Assembly (NCBI GenBank): GCA_963699835.1
Contig: CAVOVJ010000003.1
Coordinates: forward strand, 62,001 to 126,000
Origin: BM003 sp963699835
Lineage (GTDB): Bacteria; Pseudomonadota; Gammaproteobacteria; Steroidobacterales; BM003
Reading direction: 5' to 3'
DNA: 64,000 nucleotides
Positions 53,898 to 62,954 of the stretch are shown here, piece by piece. The position numbers and the translations under genes are program-made. How positions within the stretch are numbered: the stretch's first letter is position 1; every line of letters starts with the position of its first letter. The notes beneath the pieces were generated by a model. The model had not been told where the DNA came from, ran no database searches, and worked only from the letters and a program-made list of their open reading frames with translations.

Positions 53898-54899
53898 CTA
53901 ACTGCCGGGCGGGGGCGTAACCTGTATGGAGATCGCGCGCACCAGCTCCTGCAGTTCGGCCCAGGGTGCATCGTCGATGTCCCCGGTTTTGGCTGATTGC
54001 TGAACACCATTGACGACGCGCAAGAGCATTATTGATCCGCGTTTTTCGCCTCCGCTCGCCAGCTTCGGGGCAAGGTGTTTCAGAAAAATCCGGTCGCTGA
54101 TGAACCTTTGAGCACACTGCTCACCGGCCTCGACCATGTTTTTCAGCCGCCGGGATTGCCGGCGCACGTACTCGCGGAGCACTTTGGGAACCTGATAGGA
54201 ACGCCAGGTCTGGTTTAGTTTTCTCGCCTCCTCGAGCGAGATCGCGCCGTTGTCCTGTGCAATCAGCGAATCTGGACCGATTGCTTCCACTCCAGCTTGC
54301 GGAAGTCCCAGCCTGGCGAGGTGAGCCTTCTGAAGCGTCTCGCAGAACGTGTGCGAAGATCGCAAAAAGGTTTCAGGGTTTTTCCACTCCGTCACCATCA
54401 TCTGGATCAGTCCACTTTCGACCGTTTCTTTGCTGCAGTGGCGAAGCACAGTTTGCGCAAAGGTAGCCTTGGACTTGCCGTCGATCTTCGGTGCTCCCAT
54501 CGCAAGGGCCGACACGAAGACTGGCTGAATCACGCTCAAGATTGGTCCGGTCAGGCGTTCCAGCTGAATATTGTAACAGTCCTCACACAGGTCAACGATC
54601 TCGGCTACCTGTTCTAGAAACGCTACCACCGGAGCCTGCTGCGGCAACTTTTTGATCTCGGCCGCAACTTGCTTTGTAAGTCCTGCTGCCGCGGCACCAC
54701 CCTTGACCTTGCGGGCTTTTTCCACCTGCTCGGCGAGGGCCGCCTTGAAAGCCACGCAGTTGACATGCTCTCCCGCAAGCGAAACCTGTGGAAGAGCCAC
54801 GCGGGGGGCAGTGGGAGCCGCCATTCCCGGCGGCGCGAACTTACGGTGTGCGCCGGCTCGCGGACGCGTTGTGGGGGGGTCTCCTCCTCCTGATACCAT
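53898..54899 (-). CDS. Orphan helical protein of unknown function
   Basis: A 333-residue frame; the start may be the internal ATG at 54824 (MAAPTAPRVALPQVSLAGEH) because the first 25 residues are low-complexity. It is mostly helical and carries several Cys (VNCVAFKAALAEQVEKARKV; EIVDLCEDCYNIQLERL). No signal peptide, membrane segment or catalytic motif is seen. Its neighbours are decayed genes, and it is one of the few complete frames in this accessory stretch. I do not recognise a family. Confidence 0.5.
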   Translation of the reverse strand: MVSGGGDPPTTRPRAGAHRKFAPPGMAAPTAPRVALPQVSLAGEHVNCVAFKAALAEQVEKARKVKGGAAAAGLTKQVAAEIKKLPQQAPVVAFLEQVAEIVDLCEDCYNIQLERLTGPILSVIQPVFVSALAMGAPKIDGKSKATFAQTVLRHCSKETVESGLIQMMVTEWKNPETFLRSSHTFCETLQKAHLARLGLPQAGVEAIGPDSLIAQDNGAISLEEARKLNQTWRSYQVPKVLREYVRRQSRRLKNMVEAGEQCAQRFISDRIFLKHLAPKLASGGEKRGSIMLLRVVNGVQQSAKTGDIDDAPWAELQELVRAISIQVTPPPGS

Positions 54900-55665
54900 G
54901 GGCGATTATCCGTTGTTGTTATGGCTTTTGGAGCCGGCGGACAAGTGCGAAACGCGTTCCACCGTTGCCACTATTGCCGCGGATTGCGTCTGGCGAAAAC
55001 TTGCTGGTCTTTCGAGCATAGGTTGCCGTCGGATATGGTGTCAATATCAACCGTTTCCATGGCGTGCTCACCCCAAACAGCCGCTGGCGCAGCGCTATGT
55101 CGATCTGGCGGGGCCGACTGAAGAATCAGGGGACCCGAAATGCTGTCAGCTAGCCAGCGGAAGGCCAAGATCTTCGCAGCGGGCAAGCCCCGCAGCCCTG
55201 AGCTCAGGCAGGTGGATGCGGTGCTCAAGAGCTATTCGGAGAACGATTCGCCCGCTCGCCGGGTCATAGAGCGGATTCTTCGTCATGTTCGGGGCCAGGG
55301 TAGAGCGGGGGGCCGGCCGCAGGCCCCAAGGGCGCCGCCGGGTATGGTGCGTCCCTCACTGTTCGACTCGTCTGATTGACGCTGGGAACGCTTGGTTCAG
55401 GGCCCCGGGGCGCGCACGCTCGGCCCGCGTTCCGACATCCGACACACACTGCAGGCTTTGCCCTTTTTTGAACCACTCGCGATACGAAGTCTCACCTTGC
55501 CGGCTTGTGTTGCCGCAGGATCGCTGGCTTCTGTGCCCCTCCTTGCGCTGACGTCGGCGAGCGGTGTACTTTCGATAGGGCTTTTAAAGTTCCTATCCGT
55601 CATCGACGGCCAGGACTTTCTCGGTAGAATTCACAATGAGACTGTGGTTTCAGGGTAAAACCCAA
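54900..55665. other. Gene-poor accessory stretch with transposase remnant
   Basis: About 770 bases with no intact gene. It contains an IS91-like remnant (55031-55135). A 79-codon plus-strand frame at 55140-55379 (MLSASQRKAKIFAAGKPRSP) looks helical and could be a fragment. The sequence from 55400 to 55665 has nothing recognisable and is less GC-rich. Confidence 0.4.
55031..55135 (+). pseudogene. IS91-family transposase remnant
   Basis: In one frame the sequence reads GYGVNINRFHGVLTPNSRWR then SAMSIWRGRLKNQG. The RFHGVLxPNSRWR block is the conserved C-terminal motif of IS91-type (Y2-transposase) elements, normally RYHGVLAPN. Nothing of the catalytic region is left. Remnant of a lost mobile element; assignment rests on this one motif. 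Confidence 0.5.
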
Positions 55666-55818
55666 TCAAAACAGGGTGTAAATGAAAGGCGCTACGGCGG
55701 AACCCTGGGTCAGCACAATCAGTGCGCCCAACAACAGCATGATCATGATTATCGGTGCCAGCCAGAATTTCTTCCTGGCGCGCATGAAGCCCCAGAGATC
55801 CTTGATTAAATCTAACAT
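55666..55818 (-). CDS. DUF5989 small membrane protein
   Basis: A 50-residue protein: MLDLIKDLWGFMRARKKFWL then APIIMIMLLLGALIVLTQGS and ending AVAPFIYTLF. A basic amphipathic start followed by one transmembrane helix is the DUF5989 pattern, a family that sits next to SxtJ-type and carbamoyltransferase genes. Its ATG overlaps the SxtJ stop (TAATG), so translation is coupled. Role unknown. Confidence 0.8.
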   Translation of the reverse strand: MLDLIKDLWGFMRARKKFWLAPIIMIMLLLGALIVLTQGSAVAPFIYTLF

Positions 55819-56225
55819 TAGTATGGATGCTCCACGTTTTTCCTATCGACTCTGCGGCTTTTAACCCTGTAGCTTGCACTATTGCTGTCGAGTTTTCGAT
55901 GCATGGGATCTTTGCCGAAAAGACGCATCACCAGTCCGAATGGCATAAACAAGCCATAGAATAAAATACCGAGGATCAGCCGCGTATTGATCCAGTTCAT
56001 CATGTTGCCAAATTTCATCCAGCCTATATAGACCGGCTTCAGCGTGGCAGGCAGCAGTAGCGCCCATAGACTGAGTACACCCGCAAACATCCATGGCCAT
56101 CGTGGATAGCCGAGGGAGAACAGGAAGGGTATGCACAGGCCGAACAGAATGACGACGATTGCACTGCTGACCAGGCCGAATTTTCGGTAGCCCGCCTTGT
56201 CCAGGGTTTCGATGTTGCCAGTCAT
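55818..56225 (-). CDS. SxtJ-family membrane protein
   Basis: A 135-residue protein with about three to four transmembrane helices (FGLVSSAIVVILFGLCIPFL; WPWMFAGVLSLWALLLPATL; LILGILFYGLFMPFGLVMRL) and a basic C-terminus. SxtJ proteins occur in saxitoxin clusters and, more widely, beside carbamoyltransferases in surface-polymer loci. It lies 2 bases after the carbamoyltransferase stop and overlaps the DUF5989 start. Function is unknown; it may help anchor the carbamoyltransferase complex. Confidence 0.8.
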   Translation of the reverse strand: MTGNIETLDKAGYRKFGLVSSAIVVILFGLCIPFLFSLGYPRWPWMFAGVLSLWALLLPATLKPVYIGWMKFGNMMNWINTRLILGILFYGLFMPFGLVMRLFGKDPMHRKLDSNSASYRVKSRRVDRKNVEHPY

Positions 56226-56227
56226 AG

Positions 56228-58070
56228 TCAGTCCAGTGCGTATTCGTCACGCCAGTCGGTGGTTTCCTGCCACGACGGCTGGCGGTTTTTGCACAGGAGA
56301 AAATTCTCCAGAACCAGGTAATCCATTTCCGTGCGCATAAAGCAGCGATAGGCGTCCTCGGGAGAGCACACAATGGGCTCGCCACGTACATTGAAGGAGG
56401 TATTGACCAATACCGGACAGTCGGTGGCGTCCTCAAACGCATCGAGCAGGCGATGGAAGCGGGGGTTGGTTTCTTTGTGCACTGTCTGGATTCGTGCCGA
56501 GTAATCTACGTGCGTGATGCTCGGAATTTCGGAGCGCGGGACATTGAGCTTTTCGATACCAAACAGGCGCTGCTGTTGCTTCGGTCATGATCCGGCATTT
56601 TTCCTTTTTTACCGGCGCCACCAGCAGCATGTAGGGGCTCTTGCGGTCGATTTCGAACCAGTCCGATACACGCTCTGCTTTCACCGCAGGCGCAAAGGGG
56701 CGGAAGGACTCGCGGTACTTGATCTTCAGGTTCATCACGGATTGCATTTTCTGGCTGCGGGGATCGCCGATGATGCTTCGGCCGCCCAGCGAGCGCGGCC
56801 CGAATTCCATGCGCCCCTGAAACCAGCCGACGACATTTTCGTCGCCCAGGATATCGGCTACACGCGGCATTAACACCGGGTCGTCCAGTTCTTCGTAGGA
56901 GGCACCGACGCTATCGAGGTAGGCTTTGATATCTTCGGGCGTGTTGCGAGGACCCAGGTATGCGCCCTGCATATCGTCACCCGCCGAAGCACTGCGCGGG
57001 TTGTCGAGATACTCGTACCACACCGAGAGCGCCGCACCCAGTGCGCCTCCGGCGTCACCGGCTGCTGGTTGAATCCAGATGTCCTTAAATGGCCCCTCGC
57101 GCAAAATCCGCCCGTTGGACACACAATTGAGCGCAACGCCGCCTGCCAGGCAAAGATATTCAGTGCCCAGTTCCTTGTGAACGTTGCGAGCGATCTTCAG
57201 CACGATCTCTTCGGTGACCACCTGGATCGAGCGGGCGATGTCCATTTCGCGCTGGCTGATTTCTGACTCCGGCGCCCTGGGGGGGCCACCGAACAGGGCA
57301 TCAAATTTGCGGTTGGTCATGGTCAGACCGGTTGCGTAATTGAAGTAGCTCATGTCCAGGCGAAAACTGCCGTCTTCTTTCACGTCAACCAGCTTATCGA
57401 GAATCAGGTCGACATAGACCGGGTCACCGTAGGGGGCAAGCCCCATCAACTTGTATTCTCCGGAATTCACTCTGAAACCGGTGAAATAGGTGAAGGCTGA
57501 ATACAGCAGTCCCAGTGAATGGGGAAAATTGATTTCCCACTGGGGCTCCAGTTTGTGGCCCTCGCCCAACCAGACCGAACTGGTTGCCCACTCGCCGACG
57601 CCATCGAGACAGAGCACCGCAGCCTTGTCGAAAGGGCTGGGAAAAAAAGCCGATGCGGCGTGGGAATGGTGATGGGCGTTGAACAACAATCGCGGAACAG
57701 TTTTCTCACTGCTGGCCAGCTTGCCGAGTTCCCGTTTCAGGGTGGCCTTTAAAAACAGCTTGTCCTTTAGCCAGATTGGCATTGAGGCGAGAAAGGACCT
57801 GAAACCCTTGGGCGCGTAGGCAAGATAGGTTTCCAGCAGACGTTCAAATTTAATCAGGGGTTTGTCGTAAAACACCACATAGTCGACATCGTTGAGGTGC
57901 ACGCCGGCCTCTTCCAGGCAGTAAGTAACCGCCCTCGCAGGAAAGTCGGCATCGTGCTTCTTGCGGGTAAACCGCTCTTCCTGCGCTGCGGCTACTATCT
58001 GACCGTCGACCACCAGTGCCGCGGCACTATCATGGTAATAGGCGGAGAGGCCGAGAATACGTATGGCCAC
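56228..58070 (-). CDS. Carbamoyltransferase (NodU/CmcH/TobZ family), one frameshift
   Basis: About 613 residues. It starts at GTG 58070 (VAIRILGLSAYYHDSAAALV). The N-terminal Kae1-like domain has NAHHHSHAASAFFPSPFDKA (metal-binding His) and CLAGGVALNCVSNGRIL; the C-terminal domain has EFGPRSLGGRSIIGDPRSQK. After a frame change near 56560 it continues ITHVDYSARIQTVHKETNPR and VLVNTSFNVRGEPIVCSPED, ending DWRDEYALD. The enzyme uses carbamoyl phosphate and ATP to carbamoylate a sugar or similar acceptor. It heads a three-gene operon with SxtJ and DUF5989; the SGNH gene diverges from it. Probably acts on a surface polymer. Confidence 0.85.
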
Positions 58071-58192
58071 TGGTAACCTTTTGTCGCTTAAAGAATGGGA
58101 ACAAAGTGTGTATATTTTGGCGCCGATTCTAAATGAATTACCGGGCCAAAGCATACCTAACAGGCCGCTAGTAGATTGCAGGGAGCACTTCG

Positions 58193-59351
58193 ATAAAAAA
58201 TCTGGCCTTCTATCTTTTCATGCTGGGCTTCATGTTCGCTCTGTTGGAACTGTTTGCTTTTGTGACCGCGAAACTGGTCGACGAGGACGACCTGTTTGAT
58301 GCCCGCCAAATCGTGTTTCACCGATATAGCGCGGCGGGGTTGGCCGAATTCAGGGCGAAGGCCGCCGATCCGGTTATCGGTTGGCGCAATACCGGGCCGG
58401 CGGTTCATGAGGAAGACAACTGCCTGGGCAGGCCGATCAGGTACAGCTACAACGCTGCCGGCGCACGCACTTATGACGGTTATGATGGGCCGCAAGCCGA
58501 AGTGATTGTGGTTGGCGACTCGTATAGCAATGGCAGGGAGGTCGCTGACAATGAAACCTATCCGGCCAGACTCTCGGAGCTGCTTGGCGTTTCAGTGGCA
58601 AATCACGGTGTTGGCGGCTATGGGCCAACCCAGAGCCTGCTGTACCTGCAGCAGAACATATCGAGATACCCGCGGGCCCGGGTGGTTGTAATGGGAATCA
58701 TGTACGAGAACCTCTACCGCATGGTGAACAGTTACCGTCCGGTACTTTACAGTGGCGCCTCTGACTATGCGCTTAAGCCCTACATGAGGGATGGCCGGGT
58801 TGTGCCGCATCCGGGCGGCCAGGTATTCGACAGCCTCGAACTGTTCCGGCAGGCGGCGCGAAAGGCCTTCGACGAGGATTTCTGGGCCAGGCCCGTGGCG
58901 CGGTTTCCGTACTCGTTTGCACTGGTAGAAAGCCTCACCAGTAATAACTTTAAGTATCGCAAGGTACAGCGTGAGTTTCGCAAACTGGGAAAGCCGGAAT
59001 ATTTCCTGATTTTTGCTGACCGGGACATCAGGTTGAACCTGATTGCACTGTTGAATGAGTACGCCAGTATGGCCCGGGAGAGGCGAGTACAGCCGAGTCG
59101 TCATCTTTATCCCGCGAAACAGGTTCGACACTTCCAGTGCTGCAGAGTTTATCGCCGAGCACCGAGCGGATATCGACTCGCACCTGTTGATGGGAGATGT
59201 AGCCCGGTTCCCGGGCATCGATTGGGGAAAGTTCAATCTTGAAGAAGCGGACGGCGACAATATTTGCCACCCCTCTCCCTATGGGTACCAGACGATTGCG
59301 CAATACATTGGCGAATTTATGGCAAACAGCAGGGTTCTGGCGGCGCCCTAA
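58193..59351 (+). CDS. Membrane-anchored SGNH/GDSL-hydrolase-like protein (one frameshift)
   Basis: About 385 residues when joined across a frame break near 59085. An N-terminal membrane helix (NLAFYLFMLGFMFALLELFA) precedes the SGNH domain: VIVVGDSYSNGREVADNETY (the GDS nucleophile block, Ser), VANHGVGGYGPTQSLLYLQQ (Gly/Asn block) and, in the second frame, GDNICHPSPYGYQTIAQYIG (Asp-x-x-His, catalytic His). No ATG with a ribosome site exists at the natural start: AGGGAG precedes an ATA at 58193 that is probably an ATG in the true sequence; otherwise ATG 58220 applies. Divergent from the carbamoyltransferase, it may deacylate or acylate the same polymer. Confidence 0.75.
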
Positions 59352-59529
59352 AGTTTGGCTGCGTTGGGTCAGCGCGGTTTCAGGCAAATCCAATGCCCAG
59401 GGTATTTCCTGGTCCTGTCCGCGAAGTAGCCGTGAATCAATCCCATGATGCCGACTGCCTGCTCCTCAATGGGTGCATCGGAGGTCGGACTGACAAGCGG
59501 CTCATAGACGATGATTCGACAACGAGCAT

Positions 59530-59733
59530 CGGCCAGACGCTTTCTGTCGGCTTCCAGGTCTCTTTCGACCGGCGTTAGTACAGGTTCTGGTTGATGCCTT
59601 CCTTGCGGCACAGCTCGGCAATGCCGGACTAGCCGCGAAGGCCTTCCGGCACAATCCTTGTGTTTTCTTCTGCGAAATAGCGAACAAAACGTCCCCGGTC
59701 TGTTTTTCTCACCACCAATGCACTGTTATGCAT
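59530..59733 (-). pseudogene. IS3-type transposase orfA remnant
   Basis: Reads MHNSALVVRKTDRGRFVRYF then RIVPEGLRG, a TAG, SGIAELCRKEGINQNLY, a stop, and then VERDLEADRKRLADARC in the next frame. This follows the usual IS3-family HTH protein (EGLRGE-SIAELCRREGINQNLYYRW). Two stops and the loss of the rest show decay. It overlaps the 3' end of the DUF1569 gene, whose final codons share the ATG at 59731-59733. Confidence 0.65.
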
Positions 59734-60286
59734 CGATTGCGGAAAAGTGATTCGCCAGGTGCATGGAGTGGGCGATTTCGTATTGCGATTTATCCAGGGA
59801 TCCGTATGCGAAATGAGGTTTCAGCGGTTGTTGCGTCGATTCGAAAGCGTCGACGGCACTGCGCAGCCGCTCCAGCGAAACGGCCATGTCAGCGTCGCTG
59901 TCCAGAGAGGGAGCACCGGGAATCTGTTCGGTCAGGTCGTGCGACATGCGACCGCGCCAGGCAAAAACGCTGAACGCCGCCGCGCCCGCCGTGTTCTGAA
60001 AAGCCTTTGATTTCATTTCAGGGAATCCGGCCAGCGAATACTCGATGCTCTGTGCGCAGTGGACCAGGGTCTGGGGCAGCGTCCAGACGGAATCGGCTGC
60101 AACGGCTGCCGAGTGCGCGAGGCGTTCCGCTTCTGCCAGTGCCGCACGCAACGACCCGAACCGCAGCTTGCGGTCCACGGCGTTGCTGTCCTGGCAGCCT
60201 GCTAGGAGAGCAGTCGGCCCGACGCCGACGCCGACTACGGTCTTGATGAAGACTCGACGGGAGGGGGAGGTGCGTCTGCTGGTCAT
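59726..60286 (-). CDS. Tat-exported DUF1569 protein, predicted lipoprotein
   Basis: A 186-residue protein. The N-terminus MTSRRTSPSRRVFIKTVVGV carries a twin-arginine motif (SRRVFIK) and a hydrophobic segment ending in a lipobox (TALLAGCQDS), so it is exported folded and probably lipid-anchored. The mature domain has the DUF1569 end motif LKPHFAYGSLDKSQYEIAHS followed by MHLANHFSAID, a DinB-like helical bundle. The His in the helix may bind a metal. No enzymatic role is known. The 3' end abuts a transposase remnant. Confidence 0.8.
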   Translation of the reverse strand: MTSRRTSPSRRVFIKTVVGVGVGPTALLAGCQDSNAVDRKLRFGSLRAALAEAERLAHSAAVAADSVWTLPQTLVHCAQSIEYSLAGFPEMKSKAFQNTAGAAAFSVFAWRGRMSHDLTEQIPGAPSLDSDADMAVSLERLRSAVDAFESTQQPLKPHFAYGSLDKSQYEIAHSMHLANHFSAIDA

Positions 60287-60475
60287 CCCTGGAATCCGGT
60301 TGTGGGAGCGGCCGTGTTAATGGCAAATCGCAAATTGGCCGATGGCTACGTTATCACGCGGGAGTTGGCCGATAGTGACTAGAATCGGTCGGCGCAGGTC
60401 TGTGTTAGAGCATTACCGGCCCATGCCAACGGGTCAGACACTGCCAACCCAAAATTGCTGTTGCCACCCCTGGTG

Positions 60476-60582
60476 TTTTCGCGGTTAGGAAAATAGACCC
60501 GGGACCTTTTCGCGCCTGGATCTTTTCGCGGTTAGGAAAATAGACCCGGGACCTTTTCGTTGGACCTTTTCGGACCTTTTCG
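60476..60582. repeat. 47-bp tandem repeat with GGACCTTTTCG sub-repeats
   Basis: A unit beginning GCGGTTAGGAAAATAGACCC at 60481 recurs at 60528 (period 47). The 3' part GGACCTTTTCG is then repeated at 60549, 60562 and 60572. The half AAAATAGACCCGGGACCTTTT is nearly palindromic. It lies just past the crotonase stop. It looks like the debris of a REP/IS200-type element rather than a regulatory array. Confidence 0.75.
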
Positions 60583-60594
60583 CTGGCGATTTGT

Positions 60595-61395
60595 TCAGAT
60601 GTCGTCGAAATCGCCATGGCGGCCCTTGCCTGCGGAGAAACGCGCCGCTCCGGCGAGTCCTTCGGCGGCGAGCATGGGAGCGCTGTTTTCCCACTCGGCT
60701 CTGAGCGCGTCATCCAGCGCCAGGCCGTGTTGCAGGTAGACGGAGCGGCGGTCGGCGCGCAGGCAGCCTTGCGGGTAGCGCGCGATGTCCGCGGCCAGCG
60801 CTTCGGCAGCCGCACGCGCCTCGCCATCGGCGACGACCTGTTCGCACGCACCAATGTGCAGCGCTTCATCGGCTGGCACCTTGCGCCCGGTCATGATGAT
60901 CTCGAGGGCGCGGCCGTGGCCGACCAGGCGCGGCAGTCGCACTGTGCCACCATCGATCAACGGAACCCCCCAGCGGCGGCAGTACACGCCGAAATAGGCG
61001 CTGTGTTCCATAATCCGCAGGTCGCACCATAGCGCGAGTTCGAACCCGCCGGCCACGGCGGGGCCTGCGACCGCGGCGATCACCGGTTTGTTCAGGTTCA
61101 TGCGGCTGGGACCCATCGGTCCGCGCGGTATCGGCGCGCCGTCAACGGGGAAGTGGAATTGGCCAAGAGGATCGGCCGCCCCTTCGAGTGTGCTTGCCTG
61201 TTTCAGATCCCAGCCGGCACAGAATGCACCGCCTTCTCCCCAGAGCACCGCTACGGATGCGTCGGGATCCCGGTCGAACGCTGCGAACGCGGCAACGAGT
61301 GCTTCGGCGCTCTCCGGGTCCATCGCATTGCGGGCGCCAGGACGGCTATGGATAACGGTTGTCACGGCTCCGTTTTTTTCTGTTCGCACGGTCAT
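60595..61395 (-). CDS. Enoyl-CoA hydratase/isomerase (crotonase) family protein
   Basis: A 266-residue crotonase. Core motifs: RPGARNAMDPESAEALVAAF, AVLWGEGGAFCAGWDLKQ (oxyanion-hole region), VIAAVAGPAVAGGFELALWC (second oxyanion Gly), ADLRIMEHSAYFGVYCRRWG and RLVGHGRALEIIMTGRKVPA. Members hydrate or isomerise acyl-CoA thioesters; the acid/base Glu pair of true hydratases is not clearly in place, so the exact reaction is open. It is intact. A decayed second copy lies immediately upstream (61522-61590). Confidence 0.87.
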   Translation of the reverse strand: MTVRTEKNGAVTTVIHSRPGARNAMDPESAEALVAAFAAFDRDPDASVAVLWGEGGAFCAGWDLKQASTLEGAADPLGQFHFPVDGAPIPRGPMGPSRMNLNKPVIAAVAGPAVAGGFELALWCDLRIMEHSAYFGVYCRRWGVPLIDGGTVRLPRLVGHGRALEIIMTGRKVPADEALHIGACEQVVADGEARAAAEALAADIARYPQGCLRADRRSVYLQHGLALDDALRAEWENSAPMLAAEGLAGAARFSAGKGRHGDFDDI

Positions 61396-61521
61396 GGCAT
61401 TTTCTCCAGTCCAGTCTTGTCTCGCGGGCGAGAATTGGGGGTGGGGGATTGACAGAGCGCTGATCGAGCAGAGCCCTTTTTACGGAGGGGCAGCGCAGCG
61501 TCACCATCGACAACGCATGGT

Positions 61522-61590
61522 GGCACACAACGCACCACCCTCTCCCCAGAACACGGCAACGGACCCATCCGGATCCTGGCGAATGCTTCG
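61522..61590 (-). pseudogene. Fragment of a second crotonase gene
   Basis: In one frame the minus strand reads RQDPDGSVAVFWGEGGALCA, closely matching DRDPDASVAVLWGEGGAFCA of the intact gene at 60595-61395. Sequence on both sides is unrelated to a crotonase, and the frame runs to a stop (TMRCRW). It is a short relic of a paralogous or duplicated copy within the 295-base gap 61396-61689, which otherwise holds nothing recognisable. Confidence 0.6.
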
Positions 61591-61689
61591 AACGAAATTG
61601 CTTCCGCGATCGAGGCCGGCGCCCGAGCGGATGAATATCCGGCCGGTGTCCCGGCCCAAAGCTCGAGATTTGGCGGTGGAAATTGGCCG

Positions 61690-62884
61690 TTACCGCTGCA
61701 CGCGGCAACAGCCCTGCAGCAGCTTGTTATCGGGTAGCGTCACACGCGCGTCGAATCCGAAAGGCGGTGTCTCGTCGGACATCGTGTCGAGGCACTGGCG
61801 TTGGGTGGCGATCAGGTAGAGATTCCCTGCCATTCCCTGTTGCGCGCCCTGCCACTCGAACGCGCGGGGCTGACTGCCGCCGAGCCGGGTAAAGCGTCCG
61901 GCAAATGTCTGCGGCGATTCGCCAAGCCGCGTCATTTCCGCCGATTCGGCCTCCACAGTGATATTCCAGAACGGCTCGTTGCCCTGGCATTGCAACGTCG
62001 GCGGCTCGATGGTTTTCAGCGCGATTGCCTCGGCGCGAAGCAAGTCCGCATGTCGGGCGGCGCCGCGGACCTGGTGTTCGTCGACATCGCGGATATTGCC
62101 GTCAACGTCGAAGGTGCCACTCATGAACCTGCCGTTGTCGTCGAAATAGATCTGCAGTCCCGAGTCGTAAAGTTCGCCGTCGCGCGGCCCGCCAATCATT
62201 CGCCGCCGTGCCTGCTGGGTAGCCAGAAACACGCGGTTTTCACGGTACACGTAGCGTGCGCGCCCCTGGCCGTACTCACCGAGCGAGTAGAGTTCGTCGA
62301 TGCGTACGACTTTCGTGTCGTGATCGAGCCACGCGCGATAATCGGCCTGTACATCGCCACTCGATAGTGTGCCGCTGACCATCTCGTAGTTGTCGATATT
62401 GGCATCGATCGTGTTCGCGCGTTCGTCCAGGCCTGCCGTATCGTAGCCGCCGGCGCGCGCGGCGACCTGCGCCACGACCACGGTGGGCGCCTCGTCTGGC
62501 CCCGTTCAATACCGGAACCCGCTCGACACTGCGCATCATCGGCCTTTCGGCAACGCGGATTTCGGCCTCGAGCGCATAGCGGCTCGCCGGATCGATGCCG
62601 GCCGGGTCATAACGGATCGCAAATTCGAATGGGGGCGTGTCCGGATTGTTGATCCGGACCTCTCCGAGTAACGGGGCGGTCAGATTAGCGCGGGTTACGT
62701 CGACCAGGCGCACGATCAGCTGGGCGTCGCGTGGCATCGGCGCAGGCTCCTCGAGGATCACCTCGCCGCGCAGCCACGATTCAACGCCGGCGTTCGCGCC
62801 CGAACCCGCGCAGCCGCATACCAGTCCGGTCGCCATGAAAATCCCGGGCAACAGGCGCAGACCGGCAATCGATTGAAGGGCCAT
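61690..62884 (-). CDS. YbaY-family lipoprotein fused to a COG3650-like domain (one frameshift)
   Basis: About 397 residues across a frame break near 62500. The first part (MALQSIAGLRLLPGIFMATG then LVCGCAGS) has a lipobox and a YbaY-type domain (LRGEVILEEPAPMPRDAQLI, VRLVDVTRANLTAPLLGEVR, FAIRYDPAGIDPASRYALEA). After the break, APTVVVAQVAARAGGYDTAG continues into a second domain, LQCQGNEPFWNITVEAESAE to FDARVTLPDNKLLQGCCR, the COG3650/META-like type with paired Cys. A membrane-anchored envelope protein; YbaY homologues are linked to type III secretion pilotins but that does not define this one. Confidence 0.7.
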
Positions 62885-62954
62885 TCGGTGATTCCGTAAG
62901 AGATTTCCCAGCGGCTATGTTAGACCGTGACAGGTCCGGACCCAACCGCGGACT

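Noticed and set aside
60472..60590. Possible CRISPR array at the tandem repeat
   Set aside because: Period is 47 with identical whole units and no unique spacers of constant length; no cas genes in the window.
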